Shown here piece after piece: positions 6,804 to 14,247 of a DNA stretch of 15,638 nucleotides (its first letter is position 1; each line of letters opens with the position of its first letter). Source of the stretch: UBA1424 sp041669225 (GTDB taxonomy: Bacteria > Bacillota_I > Bacilli_A > RFN20 > CAG-826); contig JBAYBO010000024.1 in NCBI GenBank assembly GCA_041669225.1, forward strand, positions 1 to 15,638. The letters are read 5' to 3'. The position numbers and the translations under genes were made by a program. Under the pieces are notes generated by a model. That model did not search any database, had not been told where the DNA came from, and was given only the letters and a program-made list of their open reading frames with translations.

Positions 6804-7478
6804 ATGGGACTTTGGATTGCCTCACTTGTCATCCTCATTATTGCTTTTATGGGAATGCTTTTGTTTGGCTTTTCAAATTACCAAGAAACGTTTAAAGCAA
6901 AGTTTTCCATTTTCAATATGTTTCCTTATGAACTTTCGTATCACAATCAAGGGAAATTTTTGATTTTTTATCGTTTCTTTTTATATATTTATGTTGCTTT
7001 TTCGATTTCTCCCGCCCTTTTAATGATTAGCAAATACTATCATTTTCCGGGCTATGTTTCATATTTAATCATGATTGGCATACTCTTTGTGATTGCTGCT
7101 ATTACATTATTGACTCTGCATATTATTCAGGCTAAGTTTGTCCGGCTTCATACTCTTTTGGCTACGACATTCTTTTCTGTCAGCATTCTCGCCTCAGGAG
7201 CCGTTTCGATCATTTTAATTAATCTTTATATTTCGAATAATCTCGTTGACACCAAATTGCTTTTAATTGGAATCATCGAGGCCATGCTTGGCTTTGCCGT
7301 ACTTCTCATCATGCTTAATCCCCGTCTTCGCAATTGGGCAGAGATGAATTCCAAGACAAACGAAGACGGAACAGTCGTCATCGAACGGCCGCGCTTTTTT
7401 ATTCTAGCTTTCAGCGAATGGCTCGTTATTTTCATTAATTTTGCCGTTCAGCTTTTGCTACTAATCGCTTACTTATAA
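6804..7478 (+). CDS. Six-helix integral membrane protein of unknown function
   Basis: I do not recognise a family. The 224-residue protein is very hydrophobic, with six predicted membrane helices at about residues 3-23, 52-76, 83-108, 117-142, 151-172 and 197-222. A loop of about 30 residues sits between helices 1 and 2. A charged loop near 173-195 (RLRNWAEMNSKTNEDG) is probably cytoplasmic. There is no signal peptide separate from helix 1 and no conserved charged residues inside helices that would suggest a transporter mechanism. The gene starts two bases after rpe, has no convincing ribosome binding site of its own, and is probably translated by coupling. It is the last gene of the operon and stands where thiN and spoVM are found in B. 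subtilis. A terminator follows it directly. Confidence 0.8.
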   Translation: MGLWIASLVILIIAFMGMLLFGFSNYQETFKAKFSIFNMFPYELSYHNQGKFLIFYRFFLYIYVAFSISPALLMISKYYHFPGYVSYLIMIGILFVIAAITLLTLHIIQAKFVRLHTLLATTFFSVSILASGAVSIILINLYISNNLVDTKLLLIGIIEAMLGFAVLLIMLNPRLRNWAEMNSKTNEDGTVVIERPRFFILAFSEWLVIFINFAVQLLLLIAYL

Positions 7479-7482
7479 CAAT

Positions 7483-7511
7483 AAAAAAGCCCCATAAGGG
7501 GCTTATTTCTT
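7483..7511. terminator. Bidirectional terminator between the forward operon and rpmB
   Basis: Stem AAGCCCC (7487-7493) and GGGGCTT (7498-7504) with a four-base loop. The A-run at 7483-7488 gives a strong U-tract for the rpmB transcript on the minus strand. The + side has a weaker tail (ATTTCTT, 7505-7511) for the operon ending at 7478. Confidence 0.9.
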
Positions 7512-7525
7512 AAAATACTATTAGC

Positions 7526-7714
7526 CTATTTTCCTGTCTTCATCAAAGTGCGGTGAGCACGGGCTGACATGCGAATGGTTTGCACTTTTCCATCAACTTC
7601 GACTTGATATGGTTGCATATTAACATTCCAGCGCCGGCGTGTGGCACGAAGGCTGTGAGAACGTTTATTGCCGCTTAGCGGACCTTTACCTGTAACGGGA
7701 CATATTCTTGACAT
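7526..7714 (-). CDS. rpmB: 50S ribosomal protein L28
   Basis: A 62-residue basic protein of the large ribosomal subunit. The N-terminus SRICPVTGKGPLSGNKRSHS and the RRRWNVN segment (26-32) are diagnostic of L28. It has a single Cys (Cys5), so this is a zinc-free form. It lies on the minus strand, convergent with the rpe operon, the same arrangement as in B. subtilis and many relatives. The start codon (7712-7714) is preceded on its strand by GAGGTT (7721-7726 in + coordinates). It ends in TAG just before the shared bidirectional terminator, and its own promoter is at 7749-7777. It appears monocistronic within the window. Confidence 0.97.
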   Translation of the reverse strand: MSRICPVTGKGPLSGNKRSHSLRATRRRWNVNMQPYQVEVDGKVQTIRMSARAHRTLMKTGK

Positions 7715-7748
7715 AACTAGAACCTCATTTTCTTAAAACGCAAGATTG

Positions 7749-7777
7749 AGTTTAACATATGTTAACAGTGGATGCAA
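7749..7777 (-). promoter_or_regulatory. rpmB promoter overlapping a 14-bp palindrome
   Basis: On the minus strand: TTGCAT (7772-7777), a 17 bp spacer, then TAAACT (7749-7754) preceded by TGT, an extended -10. The -10 and part of the spacer overlap the perfect palindrome TTAACATATGTTAA (7752-7765), which could be an operator. The start codon is about 35 bp downstream of the -10. Confidence 0.55.
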
Positions 7778-7979
7778 ATACTTTTCATGTGGGAATGACA
7801 TATGTGGTTACTTTCGACTTTTGAAGTAATTTAAAAACTTTTATCGTTAATTGTTTATAAAATAGAATTCAATTTTTGTATCGGACAAATTTTAATCATT
7901 CAGCACATATGAAAGTGGAAATGGAACCATTGTTCGGAGAATTATGGCGGTTTGGAATGCTTTTGGGTAAAAACGACAC

Positions 7980-8008
7980 TACATATATATTGATATATGT
8001 GATAAAAT
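7980..8008 (+). promoter_or_regulatory. Candidate promoter of the glgC-glgD-glgA-leuS operon
   Basis: TGATAAAAT (8000-8008) is an extended -10 with a 5/6 hexamer (TAAAAT, 8003-8008). The -35 region at 7980-7985 (TACATA) is poor. The predicted transcript would start near 8015, leaving a leader of about 55 bases that contains the 8023-8041 inverted repeat. Confidence 0.45.
7981..8000. repeat. Inverted repeat in the glgC promoter spacer
   Basis: ACATATAT (7981-7988), a four-base centre, then ATATATGT (7993-8000). Both arms are perfect. It lies between the candidate -35 and the -10 of glgC, an ideal place for a repressor to block polymerase. Confidence 0.55.
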
Positions 8009-8022
8009 AATTAAAGATTTAA

Positions 8023-8041
8023 GACGTCAATTATTGACGTC
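8023..8041. repeat. Perfect 19-bp inverted repeat in the glgC leader (likely operator or leader hairpin)
   Basis: GACGTCAAT (8023-8031), one base, then ATTGACGTC (8033-8041). It lies 17 bp before the glgC ribosome binding site (GAGGT, 8058-8062) and just downstream of the predicted transcription start. Each arm also contains the palindrome GACGTC. No T-run follows, so it is not a terminator. As DNA it suits a dimeric repressor; as RNA it would form an 8-bp stem. Confidence 0.65.
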
Positions 8042-8068
8042 GAATCGATATAATCGCGAGGTAAACAC

Positions 8069-9208
8069 ATGAACAAAAGAATCGTGGCGATGATTCTTGC
8101 GGGGGGCAAAGGCACTCGCCTTGAATCTTTAACAAGAAAAATTGCTAAACCGGCCGTCAGCTATGGCGGCAAGTATCGAATTATCGACTTTCCTTTATCT
8201 AACTGCGCGAATTCCGGCATTGATACCGTTGGAGTTTTAACTCAATACGAGTCGGTAGCGCTTGATACTTATATCGGCAATGGAGAAAAATGGGGATTAA
8301 ATGGTGTCCGTTCATTAACAACCTCTCTTCATCCACGTCAAACCGAAGAAGGATTGAGTTGGTATCGAGGCACTGCGGATGCGATTTTCGCCAACTTAGA
8401 TTTTCTTGATTCAATCAATCCTAAATACGTTTTGATTTTATCGGGCGATCATATTTACTCAACGACATATAATGAAATGCTTAAGCAGCATATTGAACGA
8501 GACGCCGATTGCACCATCTCGGTAATTGAAGTTGAACCTAAAGAAGCTTCGCGATTTGGCATTCTTGTCACTGATGAAAAAGGGGCAATTATCAAGTTTC
8601 AGGAGAAACCTAAAAACCCGATTTCGAATCTTGCCTCGATGGGTGTTTATATTTTTACTTATTCAATCTTACGGCGAATGCTCGTCAGCGACGCGCGTAG
8701 AAAAGATTCCTCACATGATTTTGGCAAAGACGTTATTCCAACCATGTTAGAAAGAAGAATGAAGTTATTCGCTTACGTTTTTAAAGGCTATTGGAAGGAT
8801 GTCGGCACGATATCTAGTCTCCATGAAGCTAACATGGATTTGCTGTTATCGGCAAAAGGCCAAAATATTTATACGATTAAAGGCGAAAACACAATTTTCT
8901 CGGAAGATACGCACTCGCATCCGCAATACATCGGTCGAAAAGCACGAGTAAAAGATTGTTTGATTAATCAAGGTGCGGTTATTCTTGGCGATGTCGAAAG
9001 ATGCGTTATTTCTAATGAAGTCGTTGTCGGAGAAGGTGCGATTGTCAAAAACTCAGTTCTAATGCCGGGAGCTCGCATTCGCTCCGGCGCCAAAGTTTAT
9101 GGGGCAATAGTAGGACCGGAAGCGGTTGTTTCGCACGATGAAGTTGTCAATGGAAAGAAAGATGATATTGTATTAATCACGACACGAAGGAGAAAAAATG
9201 GCAACTAA
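8069..9208 (+). CDS. glgC: Glucose-1-phosphate adenylyltransferase, catalytic subunit
   Basis: Makes ADP-glucose from glucose 1-phosphate and ATP, the committed step of bacterial glycogen synthesis. It has 379 residues, the normal length for Firmicutes GlgC. The nucleotide-binding motif is GGKGTRL (12-18). The catalytic aspartate fits Asp127 in SGDHIY, and the sugar-phosphate-binding lysine fits Lys180 in FQEKP. FGKDVIP and YWKDVGT are typical, and the C-terminal ~90 residues form the left-handed beta-helix (repeats such as GAVILGDVERCVISNEVVVGEG-type strands). It starts at the ATG after GAGGT (8058-8062). It is the first gene of its operon and overlaps glgD by 11 bp. In Gram-positives GlgC and GlgD act together; the paired inverted repeats upstream suggest transcriptional control. 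Confidence 0.97.
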   Translation: MNKRIVAMILAGGKGTRLESLTRKIAKPAVSYGGKYRIIDFPLSNCANSGIDTVGVLTQYESVALDTYIGNGEKWGLNGVRSLTTSLHPRQTEEGLSWYRGTADAIFANLDFLDSINPKYVLILSGDHIYSTTYNEMLKQHIERDADCTISVIEVEPKEASRFGILVTDEKGAIIKFQEKPKNPISNLASMGVYIFTYSILRRMLVSDARRKDSSHDFGKDVIPTMLERRMKLFAYVFKGYWKDVGTISSLHEANMDLLLSAKGQNIYTIKGENTIFSEDTHSHPQYIGRKARVKDCLINQGAVILGDVERCVISNEVVVGEGAIVKNSVLMPGARIRSGAKVYGAIVGPEAVVSHDEVVNGKKDDIVLITTRRRKNGN

Positions 9209-10313
9209 AGTTCTCGGTCTTCTTGACCTTCATAATTCTCCTAATCTCGGGCCGTTAACTAATTCACGCAGTCTTGCTTCAACATCTTTCTTAGGCCGTT
9301 TTGCTTTTATGGACTTTGCCCTGTCTAATTTTTCGAATTCTGGTATTGATGAAGTGGGAATTCTCGTTAAATCACATTTGCGCAGTGTCTTAAAGCATAT
9401 GGGTTCGATGCAATCTTGGAATATCAATACAAAAATCGGTCGTGAGACAATCATGTATAACGAACGCGGCAACATGAACCACAAGAAAAATACGGATATT
9501 AATAACTTCTTGGTTAATGATTGGGTTTTACACGATTGTAAAGCTCGATATATCGTCATTCAACCCGCTCACGTAATTTGTAAAATTGATTTCGAACCGA
9601 TGATTAAGGAGCATATCGCTCGAGGTGAACAAGTCACACTTCTTTATAAACGTATCAATAATGCGCATAAGTCTTTTGGCACACACAATCTAGTTAATGT
9701 GAAAAGGGACTATGTCCGTTCTTTCAAACGAAACAAGCAGTTAGAAAAAGAAGCTTTAGTGTCGATGGAAACGTATATTCTTAATCGCGATGTTCTCTTA
9801 AAATTAGTTGAGGAAGCTTTGAAAATCAATCCCACATATAGTTTTAAAGATGCCGTGAAAAAGTTTGCTAATAAATTATTTAAAATTCATGCGGTTGAAC
9901 ATTTGGGATACGCCCGATCATTTGATTCACTCGAACATTTCGTCGAATATTCGTTTGAGTTACTCGATTATCGTTTTGCCCACCAGCTTTTCTTAAAAGA
10001 CTGGCCGACTTATACTATCACCCGAGATACGACTCCGACTCTATATGGCACAAAAGCCAATATTCATAATTGTTTCATCGCTAATGGTGCGATTGTCGAG
10101 GGTCGCGTGGAAAATTCAATTATTTCTCGTAATGTTAAAGTCGGTCGGGGAGCGATCATTCGCAATTCCATTATCCTTTCAGATACGGTTATTGGTGAAA
10201 ATGCCGTGATTACCCATGCCCTCATCGATAAGTATTGTATGATTTCTGATCATATCCACATTGAAGGTGTAAAAGGTTCCCCTAAATATATTGATCAGGG
10301 AAAGAGGCTCTAA
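9198..10313 (+). CDS. glgD: GlgD, non-catalytic partner of glucose-1-phosphate adenylyltransferase
   Basis: A 371-residue paralogue of GlgC that forms the heteromeric ADP-glucose pyrophosphorylase of Firmicutes and modulates its activity. The fold signature remains (FMDFALSNFSNSGIDEVGILV near residues 37-57, followed by a C-terminal beta-helix with VENSIISRNVKVGRG-type hexapeptides). The nucleotide motif GGKGTRL is absent: the N-terminus reads LGLLDLHNSPNLGPLT. The catalytic SGDH is replaced by a QPAHV segment. These losses are normal for GlgD and not a defect. The start has AAGGAGA (9187-9193) and overlaps glgC by 11 bp; glgA follows with no gap (TAA then ATG), so the three are co-translated. 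Confidence 0.95.
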   Translation: MATKVLGLLDLHNSPNLGPLTNSRSLASTSFLGRFAFMDFALSNFSNSGIDEVGILVKSHLRSVLKHMGSMQSWNINTKIGRETIMYNERGNMNHKKNTDINNFLVNDWVLHDCKARYIVIQPAHVICKIDFEPMIKEHIARGEQVTLLYKRINNAHKSFGTHNLVNVKRDYVRSFKRNKQLEKEALVSMETYILNRDVLLKLVEEALKINPTYSFKDAVKKFANKLFKIHAVEHLGYARSFDSLEHFVEYSFELLDYRFAHQLFLKDWPTYTITRDTTPTLYGTKANIHNCFIANGAIVEGRVENSIISRNVKVGRGAIIRNSIILSDTVIGENAVITHALIDKYCMISDHIHIEGVKGSPKYIDQGKRL

Positions 10314-11753
10314 ATGAAAATTGCCATGGTTACCAGTGAAGCTAATCCGTTTGTTAAAAGCGGTGGGTTAGCTGACGTTACTTATTCATTATCGCGTGAG
10401 CTTGTAATGCTTGGCGAAGAAGTCGCTCTTTTTATGCCATTATATAAGTCGATTGCGCAACAATATGGTTCACAATTACAACACATTTCCGAGTTCGAGG
10501 TTCATATGTCGTGGCGTCATCAATTTGCTAAAGTGTATCGCACTTATGTTGATGGCATTACTTATTATTTTATTCAAAATGATTACTATTTTAATCGCGA
10601 TAACCTTTATGGTTATAACGATGATTTGGAGCGGTTTTCATTTTTTACGATTGCCGTTCGAAACGCTTTCAAAGCATTAGGATTTAAAGCCGATGTCGTT
10701 CATCTTCACGACTGGCAACCTGGCATGCTTCCCGTCATCATCAAGGAACAAAATCAAAAAGACGCTTTCTTCAAGGACTTTAAATTTGTTTTGACGATTC
10801 ACAATCCAGCTTTTAAAGGAATGTTTGATAAATATTTTTTAAATAATTTTTATGAGTTAAGTGACAATCTTTATGATAGTGGAAAAGTTCGGTTTGAAAA
10901 CGTCGTTTCAACCCTCAAGGCCGCTATTGTCTATGCTGATAAAATAGCAACGGTATCTTATACTCATCGTAATGAACTGCTTGCTTATGATAGCGAACAT
11001 GGATTGAGTGCCGTCTTAGAATTAAGGCGACATGATTTCATTGGCATCTTAAACGGAATTGATTATGCTGAGTTTAATCCAAAAAACGATCATGCTATTT
11101 CCTATCAATATAACGGTGTGAATGTTACAAAGGGAAAAGAAGAAAACAAGACTGCTTTATTAAAGCACTTTCATCTTCCTAATCATGGCCAACCCGTTTT
11201 TGGACTCGTATCCAGACTGACATGGCAAAAAGGTATTCGTCTAATTTTGGCCAAAGCCCGTCACATCGTTGATAATGGTGGCACGATCATTATTTTAGGC
11301 TCTGGTGAACGCGAATTAGAGCAAGAAATAGAATGGGCTCGCGCACAAATGAGTGAAAGTATGGGAATCTATATTGGTTATTCCAATGATTTGGCACATT
11401 TAATATATGCCGGAAGCGACTTTTTCTTGATGCCATCACTTTTTGAACCATGTGGAATTGGACAGCTTATCTCTCAACGTTACGGAACCTTGCCAGTTGT
11501 TCGCTTTACGGGTGGACTAAGAGATACGGTTCTTGGTTACAATGGCTGGAATTTAGATGACGCCAACGGATTTGGTTTTGAACACTTTGATGAATATGGA
11601 ATGCAATATGCTCTTGACCTTGCTCTCTTGTTGTATCAAGATAAAGAAGCTTTGCTTAAGATGCGCCGCAATGCCATGAAACTCGATCGTACATGGAAGA
11701 AGTCGGCACTTGATTATGTCAAACTTTATCGCGAGATCTTGGGAGTTGAATAA
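10314..11753 (+). CDS. glgA: Glycogen synthase (ADP-glucose type)
   Basis: A GT5 glycosyltransferase that adds glucose from ADP-glucose to alpha-1,4-glucan. It has 479 residues, a typical length. The N-terminal ADP-glucose motif is KSGGLADV (15-22; the Ser variant of KTGGL). HLHDWQ is at 130-135 and the catalytic-site His163 is in TIHNPAFKG. Arg301 and Lys306 lie in SRLTWQKG, and Glu378 in SLFEPCGIGQ marks the second phosphate/nucleotide site, so the enzyme appears complete. The ATG follows the glgD stop directly, with AAAGAGG at 10301-10307. No branching enzyme (glgB) or phosphorylase (glgP) is in the window, although these are often in the same operon in Bacillus. leuS begins two bases after the stop. 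Confidence 0.97.
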   Translation: MKIAMVTSEANPFVKSGGLADVTYSLSRELVMLGEEVALFMPLYKSIAQQYGSQLQHISEFEVHMSWRHQFAKVYRTYVDGITYYFIQNDYYFNRDNLYGYNDDLERFSFFTIAVRNAFKALGFKADVVHLHDWQPGMLPVIIKEQNQKDAFFKDFKFVLTIHNPAFKGMFDKYFLNNFYELSDNLYDSGKVRFENVVSTLKAAIVYADKIATVSYTHRNELLAYDSEHGLSAVLELRRHDFIGILNGIDYAEFNPKNDHAISYQYNGVNVTKGKEENKTALLKHFHLPNHGQPVFGLVSRLTWQKGIRLILAKARHIVDNGGTIIILGSGERELEQEIEWARAQMSESMGIYIGYSNDLAHLIYAGSDFFLMPSLFEPCGIGQLISQRYGTLPVVRFTGGLRDTVLGYNGWNLDDANGFGFEHFDEYGMQYALDLALLLYQDKEALLKMRRNAMKLDRTWKKSALDYVKLYREILGVE

Positions 11754-11755
11754 CA

Positions 11756-14158
11756 ATGAAATTTGATCATATTGAAATAGAAAAAAAATGGGCTAGAAAG
11801 TGGGAAGATGGAAAAGTTTTTCAAACCGATACCCGTGATTTTTCAAAACCGAAATACTACATTTTAGACATGTTTCCATATCCGAGTGCGGATGGTCTAC
11901 ATGTTGGGCATCCGAAAGGGTATACAGCTAGCGACACAATTGCGCGAATGAAAAGAATGCAGGGCTTCAATGTCCTCCACCCAATTGGCTGGGATGCTTT
12001 TGGTTTACCTGCTGAGCAATTTGCGATTAAGAAAAATCGTCACCCTGAGGATTTTACACTTACGAACATCGATAATTTTAGACGGCAAATAAAAGACATA
12101 GGTCTAAGCTATGATTTCTCGCGTGAAGTGAATACAACCGACCCAACATATTATCGTTGGACACAATGGATCTTCTTGAAATTATTTGAAAATGACTTGG
12201 CGTATGTTGATTCAATACCTGTTAATTTTTGTCCAGAGTTAGGCACGGTTCTTGCTAATGAAGAAGTTATCGATGGCAAAAGCGAACGAGGTGGTTATGA
12301 TGTTATTCGCTTACCGATGCGGCAGTGGTTATTAAGAATCACCAAGTACGCTGACCGACTTTTATCGGGTCTTAGCGAGGTTGAATGGCCGAAGTCAACC
12401 GTTGATATGCAGACTAACTGGATTGGGCGATCGGAAGGAGCTAAGATTACTTTTAAAGTAGCTGATCAAGATGCAACTTTTGACGTATTTACGACGCGTG
12501 CCGACACTTTGTTTGGATGCACGTATTGTGTTTTAGCCCCTGAGCACGAATTAGTAAAAAAGATTGCAAATTCGGACAAAACCGTGGCAATTGACGATTA
12601 TTTATCACAAATTGCCACAAAATCAGATCTTGAGAGAACGGAACTTAATAAAGATAAAACCGGAGTTTTTATTGGTGCTTATGCCGTTAATCCCGTCAAT
12701 AATAAATTGGTTCCAATCTATATCGCGGATTATGTACTTTCATCATATGGTACGGGAGCAGTCATGGCCGTTCCAGCCCATGATCAGCGCGATTATGAAT
12801 TTGCCAAAAAGCATGGCCTTGAGATGATTCAAGTTTTAGAAGGTGATATTTCTAAGAAGGCGATGGAAGATGACACCTGCCATATTAATAGTGATTTTGC
12901 TAATGGCCTTAAAAATGAAGAAGCAACAAGAGCTATCGTCGATCATTTGAATAAAAATGGTCTTGGAAAATTCCAAGTTTCTTATCGTCTACGCGATTGG
13001 CTTTTTTCTCGTCAAAGATATTGGGGTGAGCCGATTCCGGTCGTCTTAATGGATGACGGAAAGATTAAACCGCTTGAAGAAAGCGAACTTCCGCTTGTCC
13101 TTCCTAAACTACAGGAATATAAACCATCAGGAACGGGCGAGTCGCCTCTTGTCCATGCGAAAGATTGGCTCGATGTAACTATTAATGGGCAGACGGGAAA
13201 GCGGGAAACAAACACCATGCCACAGTGGGCTGGTTCATGCTGGTACTATTTACGATACATCGATCCGCATAATGATAATGCAATCGGCGATTCGGAGTTG
13301 CTCGCTCACTGGCTTCCGGTCGATTTATATATCGGCGGTGCCGAACATGCCGTTTTACACCTTTTATATGCTCGTTTCTGGCATAAGTTTCTATATGATT
13401 TAGGCATTGTCACAACTGAAGAGCCATTTAAGAAATTGTTTCATCAAGGAATGATTCTGGGCGAAAATAACGAGAAGATGTCGAAGTCGCGTGGTAATGT
13501 TGTCAATCCCGATGACGTAATCAAGAAGTACGGAGCTGACACTTTACGTCTTTATGAAATGTTTATGGGTCCGTTAGAAGCATCACTTCCATGGTCGGAA
13601 AACGGTCTTGACGGGGCGCGACGCTTCCTCGAAAGAGCCTTTCGCCTTTTTAGTGAAGAAGATTTACTTGCTAAACATAGCGATATTAATGATGGGGCTT
13701 TAGATTATGTCTATAATTACACGGTCAAAAAAGTTAGTGACGATTATCATAATTTGCAATTTAATACTGCCATCGCTCAACTCATGATTTTTGTGAACGA
13801 AGCTTATAAAGCCGAAAAATTGTATCGCCCCTATCTTGAGGGTTTTGTAAAAATGTTGGCTTGTGTCGCTCCGTTTATTGGTGAAGAAATATGGGAAAGC
13901 TTAGGTCACGAAGAAGGCATTTCTTTTGCATCTTGGCCAACCTTTGATGAAAGCAAATTAGTGCGTAATCAAGTTACGATGGCTGTTTCTGTCAATGGTA
14001 AATTGCGCGGAACTTTTGAAGCCGCCATCGACGCAGATGAAGAAGAACTCAAACAAACCGCCTTAAGTATTGATGGCGTTATAAGAAATGTTGAAGGAAA
14101 AGAAATCGTCAAAATTATTGTCGTCAAAGGTCGTATTGTGAATATTGTCATCCGTTGA
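11756..14158 (+). CDS. leuS: Leucyl-tRNA synthetase
   Basis: Charges tRNA-Leu. It has 800 residues, close to the usual bacterial ~805. The class I signatures are HVGH (49-52) and KMSKS (574-578). The CP1 editing domain is present, with TTRADTLFG (Ala where Pro is usual in TRPDTLFG) and the editing aspartate Asp346 in HDQRD. GWDAFGLPAEQFA and the NEEVIDGKSERGG segment are typical of bacterial LeuS. The start is two bases after glgA, with GGGAG (11741-11745) upstream. In Firmicutes leuS often has its own T-box leader. Here it has none and no visible promoter, so it is probably expressed from the glgC promoter or an unseen internal one. The stop codon lies inside a terminator stem. Confidence 0.98.
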   Translation: MKFDHIEIEKKWARKWEDGKVFQTDTRDFSKPKYYILDMFPYPSADGLHVGHPKGYTASDTIARMKRMQGFNVLHPIGWDAFGLPAEQFAIKKNRHPEDFTLTNIDNFRRQIKDIGLSYDFSREVNTTDPTYYRWTQWIFLKLFENDLAYVDSIPVNFCPELGTVLANEEVIDGKSERGGYDVIRLPMRQWLLRITKYADRLLSGLSEVEWPKSTVDMQTNWIGRSEGAKITFKVADQDATFDVFTTRADTLFGCTYCVLAPEHELVKKIANSDKTVAIDDYLSQIATKSDLERTELNKDKTGVFIGAYAVNPVNNKLVPIYIADYVLSSYGTGAVMAVPAHDQRDYEFAKKHGLEMIQVLEGDISKKAMEDDTCHINSDFANGLKNEEATRAIVDHLNKNGLGKFQVSYRLRDWLFSRQRYWGEPIPVVLMDDGKIKPLEESELPLVLPKLQEYKPSGTGESPLVHAKDWLDVTINGQTGKRETNTMPQWAGSCWYYLRYIDPHNDNAIGDSELLAHWLPVDLYIGGAEHAVLHLLYARFWHKFLYDLGIVTTEEPFKKLFHQGMILGENNEKMSKSRGNVVNPDDVIKKYGADTLRLYEMFMGPLEASLPWSENGLDGARRFLERAFRLFSEEDLLAKHSDINDGALDYVYNYTVKKVSDDYHNLQFNTAIAQLMIFVNEAYKAEKLYRPYLEGFVKMLACVAPFIGEEIWESLGHEEGISFASWPTFDESKLVRNQVTMAVSVNGKLRGTFEAAIDADEEELKQTALSIDGVIRNVEGKEIVKIIVVKGRIVNIVIR

Positions 14159-14193
14159 CAGTCCTAATTGCTTTTAATTACAACGGTTTTTTT
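14152..14193 (+). terminator. Intrinsic terminator overlapping the end of leuS
   Basis: Outer stem CCGTTG (14152-14157) and CAACGG (14181-14186), an inner stem TAATT (14165-14169) and AATTA (14176-14180), a bulge on the left side, then seven T (14187-14193). The left arm contains the first bases of the leuS stop codon. Moderate certainty because of the bulge. Confidence 0.6.
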
Positions 14194-14200
14194 CTATAAT
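14172..14200 (+). promoter_or_regulatory. Candidate promoter of coaX
   Basis: A perfect TATAAT at 14195-14200, with a weak -35 (TTTTAA, 14172-14177) at 17 bp. The -10 follows directly after the T-run of the leuS terminator, so a new transcript would start just past it, near 14207. Confidence 0.5.
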
Positions 14201-14214
14201 CTACTTGCACGATA

Positions 14215-14227
14215 CTTGCTTAGCAAG
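14215..14227. repeat. Short inverted repeat in the coaX leader
   Basis: CTTGCT (14215-14220), one base, then AGCAAG (14222-14227), a perfect 13-bp palindrome between the promoter and the ribosome binding site GGAGGT (14236-14241). It could be an operator. Its short length makes chance possible. Confidence 0.35.
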
Positions 14228-14247
14228 ATTGTAGCGGAGGTAAACAT

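Larger units (their letters stand above)
7715..8068. other. Divergent intergenic region between rpmB and glgC
   Basis: This stretch of 354 bp has no recognised gene. It holds the rpmB promoter and its palindrome, a T/A-rich middle (about 7805-7905) in which I see nothing functional, a 33-codon open frame (7909-8010) with no ribosome binding site, and the glgC promoter region with two perfect inverted repeats (7981-8000 and 8023-8041). CATATG occurs at 7756-7761, 7799-7804 and 7906-7911. I find no T-box core, riboswitch pattern or tRNA in it. Confidence 0.7.

Noticed and set aside
8049..8054. TATAAT directly before the glgC ribosome binding site, as the glgC promoter
   Set aside because: Transcription would start within the Shine-Dalgarno sequence and leave a leader of about 8 bases without it. 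The TTGACG at 8034-8039 is only 9 bp upstream, too close to act as -35.
7805..8068. T-box, riboswitch or structured ncRNA in the rpmB-glgC gap
   Set aside because: No T-box core, no terminator/antiterminator pair and no pattern of a known riboswitch is visible; only short inverted repeats.
14155..14160. Perfect TTGACA as the -35 of coaX
   Set aside because: It is 34 bp from the TATAAT at 14195, twice the allowed spacing, and it is part of the leuS stop and terminator.
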